Origin: Agrilactobacillus fermenti
Lineage (GTDB): Bacteria > Bacillota > Bacilli > Lactobacillales > Lactobacillaceae
Assembly (NCBI RefSeq): GCF_021030645.1
Contig: NZ_JACGCJ010000020.1
Coordinates: 1-54,580, forward strand
DNA length: 54,580 bases
Direction: 5' to 3'
Below the pieces are notes generated by a model that saw only the letters and a program-made list of their open reading frames with translations, was not told the DNA's origin and did no database searches. Position numbers and translations under genes: made by a program. This document shows positions 41,175-49,076 of this stretch, piece by piece. Every line of letters starts with the position of its first letter. Within the stretch, counting starts at the first letter, position 1.

Positions 41175-42548
41175 TTAATAAAGCTTTTGTGGATTTAAAA
41201 TATTATCTGGATCTAATGCTGCTTTGATGGCGCGATCGGCACGCATGCCACCAGCACCTAATTTCCAAGGTAAATAGGGTAATTTAGCTAAACCGACCCC
41301 ATGTTCACCGGTAACGGTGCCGCCCAATTCGATCGTCTTTTGATAGATTTCAGCAAACGCTTGGTGGACCCGTTTCATTTCCGCTTCGTCACGTAGATCC
41401 GTCAAACACGTCGGATGCATATTGCCATCACCAGCATGCCCAAAGGTACCGATGTATAGTTGATATTTTTGGGCGGTTTCATTAATAAAATTGACCAAGG
41501 CCGCAATCTCTGAGCGCGGTACCGTGGCATCTTCCAAAACCGTTGTTGGTTTGACACGAGCTAATGCCGAAAGCGCTGTCCGGCGCGCCGCCATCAATTG
41601 TGCGCCGTGGGCTTCATCCCTGGCGACTTGCACATCAATGGCGGCACCATCACGACAAATTGCGGCCATTGTTTCAATATCGGCATCGATCTCACGCGGA
41701 TGCCCATCTTGTTGAATCAATAGCATCGCAGCCGCATCTGTCGGCAAACCCACATGGGCAAAATCCTCTACTGCCTTAATCGTCACTTGATCTAAAAATT
41801 CCATCGTAGCCGGGGTGATTTTAGCCGCAATGATGTCACTGACCGATTGGGCCGCCGCCGTCATCGTTCGATAGGTCGCAATCATGGTCTTATTTGCCTC
41901 TGGCTTAGGCATTAATTTCAAGATAGCCTTGGTAATAATGCCCAAAGTTCCCTCAGAGCCAATCATTAACTGCGTCAAATTTAATCCAGCCACATCTTTA
42001 GTTAGTTTACCGCCGGTTTCGATAACATCACCATTCGCCATCACGACTTCTAACCCCAAAACATAATCTTTGGTAACCCCATATTTTAAAGCACGTAAGC
42101 CCCCCGAATTTTCACTGATATTACCGCCAATAGTCGAAATCTGCATAGAACCAGGATCTGGTGGGAAAAATAAGCCACTATCTGCGATATATTGATTAAT
42201 TTCTTGCGTGATCACGCCAGGCTCAACCGTTAATGTTAAATTTTGCTGATCGAATTCTAAAATTCGATTCATCCGAGTGAAAAGTAAAACAATGCCCCCA
42301 GCAATCGGCACTGTGCCACCGCTTAAATTAGAGCCGCTTCCCCGAGCAACGATAGGTACCCTATTATCACGGCACACACTTAAAATTTGAATAATTTCAT
42401 CTTTGCTTGCTGGCGCTACTACTAGATCGGGCTCATGATGAAACTCCGGACTGGCATCATAACCATAAGTATAAAGATCGGTCGCCTCTGTTTGTATATT
42501 TTCCGCACCAACAATGGCTTCAATTGCTTGAATAATTCGCTCCTCCAT
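41175..42548 (-). CDS. glcD: FAD-linked glycolate/D-lactate oxidase subunit (GlcD-like)
   Basis: 457-residue flavoprotein of the VAO family. The FAD-binding region includes VARGSGSNLSGGTVP near residue 80, PPDPGSMQISTIGGNISENS and GSEGTLGIITKAILKLMP. The FAD-linked oxidase C-terminal domain has GTFGHAGDGNMHPT with its His and the end GVGLAKLPYLPW. Likely substrates are glycolate or D-lactate. The ATG at 42548 has GGAGG 8 nt upstream; a longer start is rejected. It is the first gene of the glcD-glcF operon, and a cre site lies about 80 bp upstream. Confidence 0.88.
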   Translation of the reverse strand: MEERIIQAIEAIVGAENIQTEATDLYTYGYDASPEFHHEPDLVVAPASKDEIIQILSVCRDNRVPIVARGSGSNLSGGTVPIAGGIVLLFTRMNRILEFDQQNLTLTVEPGVITQEINQYIADSGLFFPPDPGSMQISTIGGNISENSGGLRALKYGVTKDYVLGLEVVMANGDVIETGGKLTKDVAGLNLTQLMIGSEGTLGIITKAILKLMPKPEANKTMIATYRTMTAAAQSVSDIIAAKITPATMEFLDQVTIKAVEDFAHVGLPTDAAAMLLIQQDGHPREIDADIETMAAICRDGAAIDVQVARDEAHGAQLMAARRTALSALARVKPTTVLEDATVPRSEIAALVNFINETAQKYQLYIGTFGHAGDGNMHPTCLTDLRDEAEMKRVHQAFAEIYQKTIELGGTVTGEHGVGLAKLPYLPWKLGAGGMRADRAIKAALDPDNILNPQKLY

Positions 42549-42627
42549 AAACGCCACCTCCATTTGAATCAATTGCTCAGTGAGTAGGATCAAAATTCAA
42601 CTAAAGCTTATCATAAAATAAGTTAAA

Positions 42628-42641
42628 AGTAAGCGTTTACA
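42628..42641 (-). promoter_or_regulatory. cre site upstream of glcDF
   Basis: AGTAAGCGTTTACA matches the cre consensus in all fixed positions but the first. It lies in the promoter region of the oxidase operon, just upstream of a TATGAT -10-like element. Beyond this and the terminator at 42872, the gap 42549-42930 shows nothing recognisable. Confidence 0.65.
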
Positions 42642-42871
42642 AAAAATATAGGGATTGCCCTTAAACTAAGCGTAGGCCAGCCTGTGTTACTAGCAAAAAC
42701 GTGACCATTTAACACAAACACTTAACTTTTATCTAGGCATTAATCCCCACCCCATTAGTCGGTCTAAAGAAATATGAATAATCCAAACGATAAGTCTTAA
42801 TTAATATACTAGTCAATACCAATTAAAATGCGCCCAATCTTATAATCGGCTATCTACTATGTTTCACGCAC

Positions 42872-42900
42872 AAAAAATACGCCTATCCCAATAGACGTAT
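42872..42900 (-). terminator. Terminator of the small membrane protein gene
   Basis: On the minus strand, ATACGTCTAT-TGGG-ATAGGCGTAT forms a 10-bp stem with one wobble pair, followed by six T. Confidence 0.8.
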
Positions 42901-42930
42901 CAGCATTTATATGTTATCGAATTTTATAAA

Positions 42931-43314
42931 TTAACTGTTTTCAGAAAGGTAACGCCATCGATACCGATAAAATAATAATAGGGCTAGGCCAAAAGCTAAC
43001 AAAACAAGCCACCAATTTTGAAATAAAAAAGCACTTAATAATAGTAGGCCTATCGCCATTGGTACAAACCATGCCATGGGCAAATGCATTCGACTTTCAA
43101 AATCAGCTGGTGGATCTGGTTGACCCTCACGACCATAACGTAAAATCATATAGCCTAATTTGGCGTAAAAATAAACCTCACTAATGAGCCATATAAGGCC
43201 AAAAACAGCAACAACAATGAACAAACCAACATTTTGAGATTCAAATGCAATCAGGCTAACGACAATACTCAACAAAACTGCCAAATATTGATCCTGCTTA
43301 CTAGTTTTTATCAT
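42931..43314 (-). CDS. Hypothetical membrane protein, 127 residues
   Basis: Four hydrophobic helices are predicted by eye: two before residue 55 (LAVLLSIVVSLIAF and VGLFIVVAVFGLIWLI) and two in the C-terminal half (PMAWFVPMAIGLLLLSAFLF and WWLVLLAFGLALLLFY). A charged cytoplasmic loop (YGREGQPDPPADFESR) separates the pairs. No family was recognised. The start is uncertain: ATG 43314 has AGGA 11 nt upstream, and an in-frame TTG at 43335 has GGAG 12 nt upstream. Confidence 0.6.
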   Translation of the reverse strand: MIKTSKQDQYLAVLLSIVVSLIAFESQNVGLFIVVAVFGLIWLISEVYFYAKLGYMILRYGREGQPDPPADFESRMHLPMAWFVPMAIGLLLLSAFLFQNWWLVLLAFGLALLLFYRYRWRYLSENS

Positions 43315-43520
43315 AAAATTAAATTTCCTAACCAATCACCCACATAACTCCTTCAGTTGAGGCTAATAAAACTTTTAATACAAAATGCTTTTTCAAAAAA
43401 ATACCACCTTATAGATATTTAAATATTTTAAATATAATAATAGAAGATGGTTGCTGGAACTATTATCTAAATATTCATTGAATAACAACTTAACATTCAT
43501 AGATTTATTTGTCAAAACAA

Positions 43521-43560
43521 AAAAACACCATTACTAATCATTTTTAATAATGGTGTTTTT
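43521..43560. terminator. Terminator downstream of the DUF4811 gene
   Basis: AAAAACACCATTA and TAATGGTGTTTTT form a perfect 13-bp stem around a 14-nt loop, with A and T runs at the ends. It ends the DUF4811 transcript on the minus strand. The rest of 43336-43578 is AT-rich with no clear feature. Confidence 0.85.
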
Positions 43561-43578
43561 CTATATATATATTTTAAC

Positions 43579-44310
43579 TTACTTTAGACTCATTTGTTCT
43601 AATTGTGTTTTAACTTGTTGTGCTGCTTGTGCTTTAGCCTGGGCTTCGATCTTTTGGACAAGCACCTTTTGCTCTTGTGCTGTCATGTTAGGATTTTGCT
43701 GCCGAGCTTGCTGCACTTGCTGTTGGATGACCTGCTTCATTTTTGCGGCCATCACTTTTTTCTGATTTTTTGCTTGTTTTTGCAATTTTGCGGTTTGGTT
43801 CGTGCTCAAAACAACCCAGGTTTGCGGCACTTTAAATGTATTGGTCCGTTTCTTGTAACGGTTATTACTGCTGGTTCCCGCAAAGAGCAACCGGTAGCCA
43901 CTATTTTTATACGTATACCGATAAGTGGTTTGTGTTAACACGGGGTGCTGGATCTGGGCACTACGCACGAGTTTATTAGTTACCTTAACATCCGCTGATG
44001 TCGTGGTCACTTTCTTTTGCTGCGCATTTGTTTTATAGATAAAGATCTTTTCGTGACCATTCCCCAGAGGTTTATACAATATTGTATTGGTGCCATTGAT
44101 ATTGGCCGCGGCAGTCAAGGGCTTATCCACGACTTCGGTGGTTTCTTTCATGCCCCAATGGAATTGATCATTAGCGACAAACATAGTGATAGCCCCCAAC
44201 ATCAGAACTAATGATAAAGCCACTAAAACTGATTTTAAGATACCGGGTTTAAAACCAATCATGAAGATTGCGAATAAAATGACGCTTAGTATTAATAGGA
44301 AGATAATCAT
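43579..44310 (-). CDS. DUF4811 protein, accessory to MFS transporter
   Basis: 243-residue protein with two N-terminal helices (FLLILSVILFAIFMIGF and SVLVALSLVLMLGAITMFV), an extracytoplasmic beta-rich region (residues 60-170) and a long C-terminal helical, Gln/Lys-rich tail that looks like a coiled coil (KQVIQQQVQQARQQNPNM). It matches the DUF4811 pattern found next to DHA2 transporters in lactobacilli. Its start overlaps the transporter stop (TAATG) with GGAGG inside the transporter end, so translation is coupled. A periplasmic-adaptor-like role is only a guess. Confidence 0.82.
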   Translation of the reverse strand: MIIFLLILSVILFAIFMIGFKPGILKSVLVALSLVLMLGAITMFVANDQFHWGMKETTEVVDKPLTAAANINGTNTILYKPLGNGHEKIFIYKTNAQQKKVTTTSADVKVTNKLVRSAQIQHPVLTQTTYRYTYKNSGYRLLFAGTSSNNRYKKRTNTFKVPQTWVVLSTNQTAKLQKQAKNQKKVMAAKMKQVIQQQVQQARQQNPNMTAQEQKVLVQKIEAQAKAQAAQQVKTQLEQMSLK

Positions 44311-45773
44311 TATTTAGCCACCTCCTGATGATTGCGTTTCTCTTTCAAGAAGAAACTGATGGCCAAGCCGACCACACAGAATAAAGCAGCTACGGCAAAG
44401 GCAGCATGATAACCACTCAAAACAGAAGCCATAGCCTGGTCTTTGTAAAGTAATGGTGTGGTTTTCAGAACATGTTTTGTAGGCATTTGATTGTTGGTCA
44501 CATTGGACAATACTGAAATCAAAATAGCGGTCCCCACCGAACTAGCGACCTGGCGCACCGTATTATTGACAGCAGTACCGTGACTGATCAAGTCATAAGA
44601 TAAGGCATTCATACCAGCAGTTGTCACTGGCATCATAACCATTGAAATCCCAAACATCCGAACGGCATAAAGGATCGTTACTTCGATCATTGGGGTGTTT
44701 TCTGTTAAGAATACGAAAGGAATCGTCCCTAATGTCAAAAGTGTTAACCCGGTCATAGCTAAACGTTTAGCGCCTAAGCGGTCAAATAGTTGTCCCGTAA
44801 TTGGACTCATGATACCGATCATCAACGCTCCAGGTAATAATGTCAATCCAGATTGTAACGCCGTATCACCACGAACCGTCTGCATGTATAGGGGCAATAC
44901 CATTTCGGCACCGACCATGGCCATATTTACCACGGAACTCAAAATTGCGGAAATTGTAAATGTCCCATTCGTAAAGACCCGCAATTCCAAAAATGGATGT
45001 TCCAAACGGAGTTGGCGCCAGCCAAACAGCACAATAAAAATGACCCCGATGATCAAGGTGGAAATGACGATGGCACTGCCCCAACCTTTATCACCAACTT
45101 CTGAGAAGCCATATAGTAAGCTGCCAAAGCCGACTGTGGATAGTAAAGCCGATAAAACATCTAGTGTTGGTTTTGATGTTTCTAATACTTTTTTCATGAA
45201 GAAAAATGCGGCAAAGATAACTAATCCGGCAATCGGTAGAATCATGCCGAATAAAGTCCGCCAGCTATAATTATCAATGACCCACCCAGATAAAGTTGGG
45301 CCAATCGCTGGCGCCAAACCAATGGCTAAGCCGGCCATACCCATGGCTGCACCCCGCCGCTCTGGTGGAAAAATCGAAAGTGATACGGTCTGCATTAAAG
45401 GCATAGATAACCCAACACCCATCGCTTCGATCAAACGTCCTGTCAATAAAATGGCAAAACTAGGTGCAATATAACAGATGACCGTGCCAATGAAGAAAAT
45501 TGTCATCGCTGAAATATAAAGATACTTTGAATTAAACCGATTGATCAAGAATGCACTGATTGGAATCATGATCCCATTGACCAGCAAAAATCCAGTTGTC
45601 AGCCACTGAACCGTAGATGTTGAAATATCAAAAGCCTTCATCAAAGTTGGATAGGCTGTTGCCAATAGTGTTTGCGTCAGCACCGTTGTAAACGTACCAA
45701 CAATGACCGTCATTAATAGCAGCATGCGGTTATAAGGCTTGCCATTAACATCAGTTACTTGTGAATTTGCCAT
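44310..45773 (-). CDS. DHA2-family MFS multidrug exporter (EmrB/QacA type)
   Basis: 487-residue membrane protein with 14 helices. Motifs are AYPTLMKAFDISTSTVQWL in the first loop, LINRFNSKYLYISAM after helix 2, GRLIEAMGVGLSMPL in helix 4 and LAPAIGPTLSGWVIDNYSWR in helix 5 (antiporter motif C). It should export toxic compounds with protons. GAGGG lies 7 nt before the ATG. A TTGACA/TATATT promoter 17 bp apart lies upstream, interlocked with an operator, and a divergent MerR-type regulator gene is adjacent. Confidence 0.9.
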   Translation of the reverse strand: MANSQVTDVNGKPYNRMLLLMTVIVGTFTTVLTQTLLATAYPTLMKAFDISTSTVQWLTTGFLLVNGIMIPISAFLINRFNSKYLYISAMTIFFIGTVICYIAPSFAILLTGRLIEAMGVGLSMPLMQTVSLSIFPPERRGAAMGMAGLAIGLAPAIGPTLSGWVIDNYSWRTLFGMILPIAGLVIFAAFFFMKKVLETSKPTLDVLSALLSTVGFGSLLYGFSEVGDKGWGSAIVISTLIIGVIFIVLFGWRQLRLEHPFLELRVFTNGTFTISAILSSVVNMAMVGAEMVLPLYMQTVRGDTALQSGLTLLPGALMIGIMSPITGQLFDRLGAKRLAMTGLTLLTLGTIPFVFLTENTPMIEVTILYAVRMFGISMVMMPVTTAGMNALSYDLISHGTAVNNTVRQVASSVGTAILISVLSNVTNNQMPTKHVLKTTPLLYKDQAMASVLSGYHAAFAVAALFCVVGLAISFFLKEKRNHQEVAK

Positions 45774-45810
45774 TTATATGCCCTCTTTACTTATTAAAAG
45801 TCTGCTGACT

Positions 45811-45893
45811 AATATAATACTTTCAGAAAACATTGTCAATCAAATTGACATATAAATAAACAAATTTGACATGGACGTTAAATAACTTATAAT
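45811..45893. promoter_or_regulatory. Divergent promoters with GlnR-like operator
   Basis: Minus strand: TTGACA (45839-45834) and TATATT (45816-45811), spacing 17. Plus strand: TTGACA (45866) and TATAAT (45888), spacing 16. Between them, TGTCA-N7-TGACA at 45834-45850 fits the TGTNAN7TNACA pattern of GlnR/TnrA-type MerR proteins, and its left arm covers the minus -35. A further TTTGACAT half-site lies in the plus -35. Confidence 0.65.
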
Positions 45894-45926
45894 TACAGTA
45901 GTAAATTTCGGAAAGGTTCTGTGCGT

Positions 45927-46370
45927 ATGTTAAATGGTAAACATCAATTTTCTTTCTTAAGCACTGACCGTTTGATTTTCGGTATTGGCGAAATTGCTAG
46001 AATGACCGACATTTCCACACGTCAACTCCGCTATTGGGAAAAGCGCGGTTATATTAAACCCTTAGCAAAAAAAGAAGGCGAAACACGAACTTACAATTTT
46101 AAAACTGTCATTGCCATTACCTCTATCAAACACTTTTTAGACGAAGGCTACACTTTACAAGCCGCAGCATCTAAAGTCACTGAATTCACGCATCAAGCAG
46201 ATATTCTAAAAAAATTTATTTTAAATCGTTATCAAGGTCTGACTGAAATCGATGGCTTACCAGCGATTGATTTTGGTACGTTAGCTGAAAATCCAGAGCA
46301 ACATGTGTTTGGCTTGATCACCCGTGATGGTGCTGAAATTGTGATCCGCCCTTCAGCCGTAGAAGCTTAA
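45927..46370 (+). CDS. MerR/GlnR-type transcriptional regulator
   Basis: 147-residue regulator with a MerR winged helix (FGIGEIARMTDISTRQLRYW, then EKRGYIKPLAKKEGETRTY) at about residues 20-70, a helical dimerisation region (IKHFLDEGYTLQAAASKV) and a short C-terminal domain without cysteines typical of metal sensors. It looks like the GlnR/TnrA-like branch rather than a metal or drug sensor. Position and operator suggest that it controls the divergent multidrug exporter and itself. The ATG at 45927 has AAAGG 10 nt upstream; a GTG two codons earlier is only 4 nt from it. Confidence 0.88.
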   Translation: MLNGKHQFSFLSTDRLIFGIGEIARMTDISTRQLRYWEKRGYIKPLAKKEGETRTYNFKTVIAITSIKHFLDEGYTLQAAASKVTEFTHQADILKKFILNRYQGLTEIDGLPAIDFGTLAENPEQHVFGLITRDGAEIVIRPSAVEA

Positions 46371-46401
46371 GCGTAAACTTAGATTAAATGAGGTATGTGC
46401 C

Positions 46402-46959
46402 ATGCAAATTAAAATTCGACAACTAAAATCAAGTGAACTGCAAGACTTCTGGCAATTAGCTTTTAGTGATCCTAAAGCTGAATGGACGCAATGGAATGGC
46501 CCTTATTTTCACGACCACTTACCTAGCAAAAATGAGTTTCTGACTTATACAAGTCAGCGTTATTTACATGACCCTTTTTGTCAAGTGATCAGCGTTGACG
46601 ACCAAATTGTCGGTGAAGTCTCGGCACATTATGTCGATGGCAGCTTACAACGCTGGCTGGAGGTAGGCATCGTTATTTATGCACCCAGTCAATGGCATCA
46701 AGGTATTGGCAAGCAAGCATTAAGACAGTGGCTTACCAAGGTTTTTGATCAAATCGCACTACCACATATTGGATTAACGACCTGGTCAGGCAATCTACGC
46801 ATGATTCATCTGGCCGAAAGTTTAGGCTTAAAAAAAGAAGCGGAGATTCGTCAAGTCCGCTTCTGGCAAAACCGCTATTGGAATAGTGTGAAATATGGTA
46901 TTCTTCGCAAAGAATGGCAACAAAAAAACCATCACGACGTTGACCACCCAACGAAGTGA
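46402..46959 (+). CDS. GNAT-family acetyltransferase (RimJ/RimL-like)
   Basis: 185-residue acetyltransferase. Typical elements are QIKIRQLKSSELQDFWQLAF, the acetyl-CoA loop QWHQGIGKQALRQWL near residue 100, GLTTWSGNLRMIHLAESLGL and the final FWQNRYWNSVKYGILRKEW, a pattern shared with protein N-terminal and polyamine-type acetyltransferases. The acceptor is unknown. GAGGT lies 7 nt before the ATG. It follows the MerR gene by 31 bp on the same strand, so the two may be co-transcribed. Confidence 0.88.
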   Translation: MQIKIRQLKSSELQDFWQLAFSDPKAEWTQWNGPYFHDHLPSKNEFLTYTSQRYLHDPFCQVISVDDQIVGEVSAHYVDGSLQRWLEVGIVIYAPSQWHQGIGKQALRQWLTKVFDQIALPHIGLTTWSGNLRMIHLAESLGLKKEAEIRQVRFWQNRYWNSVKYGILRKEWQQKNHHDVDHPTK

Positions 46960-46996
46960 TAGTTTCAGCAACCCCAAATATACTGTAGCTCTACCC

Positions 46997-47491
46997 CTAA
47001 AACTCTAGTGCCAAATCGCCATGTGGCAGCCGTGTTTCGATCTTATCTAACCATTTAGGCAATAAACGCGCCAAATCAGTATAAGTCTGATCAAAATTAT
47101 TAGTATACCAAGGATCAGCAATTTCAAATGACGCATCATCTGGCAAGACATCAGCTGCTAGGTGAATTTTTTTTGTATCCACCGTATTGGGCGCCAGACG
47201 TTTCAAAGTGCTGATGTTCTGATAATCCATACCAATGATCAAATCGGCTTCATCAAAATCACGTGACGTAATTTTACGTGCCTGATGTGCTTCACAGGGA
47301 ATCTGATGTTGCTTTAATTCCTTACGTGCACCTAAATGAATTGGATTGCCCGCTTCATAACGTGAAGTTGCCACAGAATCCACACTGATCTGTTTTTCCA
47401 GATGACGTTGTCTGATCAATTGCTTGAACATCATTTCTGCCATAGGCGAACGACAGATATTACCTAAACAAACGAACAAAACCCGCTTCAT
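46997..47491 (-). CDS. Low-molecular-weight protein tyrosine phosphatase
   Basis: 164-residue phosphatase. The P-loop VCLGNICRSPMAE with nucleophile Cys and its Arg is at residues 7-19, and the general-acid Asp is in the EIADPWYTNNF segment near residue 125. A longer in-frame start is rejected; the ATG at 47491 has AAGGAAG with a short spacer and starts directly at the conserved fold. It lies 111 bp downstream of the fructosamine-kinase-like gene on the same strand. In several bacteria these two families are neighbours and have been proposed to cooperate in removing sugar adducts from proteins. Confidence 0.92.
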   Translation of the reverse strand: MKRVLFVCLGNICRSPMAEMMFKQLIRQRHLEKQISVDSVATSRYEAGNPIHLGARKELKQHQIPCEAHQARKITSRDFDEADLIIGMDYQNISTLKRLAPNTVDTKKIHLAADVLPDDASFEIADPWYTNNFDQTYTDLARLLPKWLDKIETRLPHGDLALEF

Positions 47492-47602
47492 AAATATCTT
47501 CCTTTTTTTTTTTGCTAATGTCAGCATAACATATACGTACGGCATGTAAACCAATAATACAATGATAATTAGTCTATCATATCTAATCACGATTTAATCT
47601 GC

Positions 47603-48448
47603 CTAATACTGTTGTAAAATTGCGCTAACACTAGGTTGATAATCAGCGCCAAACAAATAAGTATGCAACATCAAATAATACAACCGATAAAATTCAATGC
47701 GTGCTTGCCAACCGCTTGCTAAGGGATAAACTTGCTGATACCCTTCATAGAATCTCTCATTATACCCTCCAAAAACCGTTGTTAGTGCTAGATCAAATTC
47801 ACGGTCCCCATACCAAACTGATGGATCAATCAAATACGGCGTTCCATCATCGGCAAATAGATAATTACCTGCCCACAAATCGCCATGCAACAAAGCTGGC
47901 TTAGACTGATGCTGTTGCATTAATTTTTGAAATTTAACCACGACGTGCTGAAATTCAACTTGCCATTCTGGTAGAAATAACCCTTTTTGCTGTAAATTTT
48001 GAGCCAACGGTTGTAAACGCGTCTGTAGGAAAAAGTCGCACCAATTATCAGACCAATCATTACGGACCTCAAAGTTTCCCGAGTAAAAACTTGTTTTGTA
48101 GCCAAAACGGGCATTAGGACTTATCGTTTGATGCAAATGGGCAACCATCTGGCCTAATTGAGCTTGGTCACCTTGCCCACTAGGAATATAGTCAATCAAA
48201 AGATAAGCATCGCTTTCAATCTGACCACTGGCAATCACGTGGGGCACATTGACCACCGCGCCCAATAAATTTAATCCATCGATCTCATGATTATAAAAGG
48301 ATTGAGGTTGACCAGGCTGCACTAGCAAAAAGTAATCTGCGTCTCTAGTCTGCAAATGATACGCATCATTAATATCACCGCCGCCCACTGGTGTTACTTG
48401 TTGAATATCGTGAACGGGTAACTGTGCCAACCATGTTTGATCTAAAAT
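47603..48448 (-). CDS. Fructosamine/ketosamine 3-kinase family protein, probable ATT start
   Basis: About 281-residue kinase that phosphorylates sugar adducts on protein lysines so that they fall off (deglycation). Motifs are VGGGDINDAYHL (nucleotide loop), the ion-pair region, LLHGDLWAGNYLF (catalytic Asp) and YLIDPSVWYGDREFDLAL (metal Asp). The first canonical start is TTG 48430, but the ribosome site GGAGG lies 27 nt before it, too far. Two ATT codons at 48451 and 48448 lie 6 and 9 nt from GGAGG and are in frame, adding LDQTWLAQLP-like residues usual for the family. I therefore place the start at ATT 48448. Confidence 0.85.
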   Translation of the reverse strand: MLDQTWLAQLPVHDIQQVTPVGGGDINDAYHLQTRDADYFLLVQPGQPQSFYNHEIDGLNLLGAVVNVPHVIASGQIESDAYLLIDYIPSGQGDQAQLGQMVAHLHQTISPNARFGYKTSFYSGNFEVRNDWSDNWCDFFLQTRLQPLAQNLQQKGLFLPEWQVEFQHVVVKFQKLMQQHQSKPALLHGDLWAGNYLFADDGTPYLIDPSVWYGDREFDLALTTVFGGYNERFYEGYQQVYPLASGWQARIEFYRLYYLMLHTYLFGADYQPSVSAILQQY

Positions 48449-48471
48449 AATACCTGACCTCCTTGACTTGA

Positions 48472-48921
48472 TTATGCTGAAAGTGTTAGTGATTTTGTAT
48501 GGAATGGCAATAATTTATTTTTACCAAAATCAAAATAATAAGCCATTGTTTGATTATAAAAGGCAAACTTATTGATGGCTACGCCTACTCTGGCTAATTC
48601 ACGATGTAAGTGGTCAATGCTTAGCGCCATCAAATGCTTCTTTAGAATTGGTAAATGAATATCATTTGCCGTACTGATCCCCCGAATCTTGGGTTCTAAT
48701 CTTAAATTTAAATGTCCTAGTACCTGTGCGAGTGTCGTTTGTTCCTGACCCGAAGTTGCATCAGCAGGTAATAGTCGTTGATAAGCCTGAAAAAGTCGTT
48801 TGATTTGGCGTTCAAATTCAACGGTCGTCAAATCATAAAATACGACTGAAACACTGATTTCATTATCTTCACCTAAATATAATAAATGATCATTTGAACT
48901 TAATTGATGGTCGTTTAACAT
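48472..48921 (-). CDS. Hypothetical protein, 149 residues
   Basis: Soluble protein starting MLNDHQLSSNDHLLYLGEDN, with an N-terminal beta-rich part (ISVSVVFYDLTTVEFERQIK), a loop and a C-terminal half with RELARVGVAINKFAFYNQTM. No family was recognised. The ATG at 48921 has GGAGG 9 nt upstream; a longer start is rejected. It precedes the ketosamine-kinase gene by 23 bp on the same strand, so it may be the first gene of that transcript. It is divergent from another gene of unknown function. Confidence 0.65.
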   Translation of the reverse strand: MLNDHQLSSNDHLLYLGEDNEISVSVVFYDLTTVEFERQIKRLFQAYQRLLPADATSGQEQTTLAQVLGHLNLRLEPKIRGISTANDIHLPILKKHLMALSIDHLHRELARVGVAINKFAFYNQTMAYYFDFGKNKLLPFHTKSLTLSA

Positions 48922-49076
48922 AGCAGTCAACCTCCAAACAGGTGAAATTAGAATGGATTGATGATTATATACCATCAATTGAGATTTGTCAGCCTAAAAA
49001 AATATCTTTTTAGGATAATACCTAATGGTCATATGATCACAACTCCTATATTCTATTATAGTAGGAAGGTGAGCAG

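Noticed and set aside
44695-45270. 191-codon open frame on the plus strand
   Set aside because: It lies fully antisense to the multidrug exporter, has no ribosome site, and its composition mirrors the hydrophobic codons of the opposite strand.
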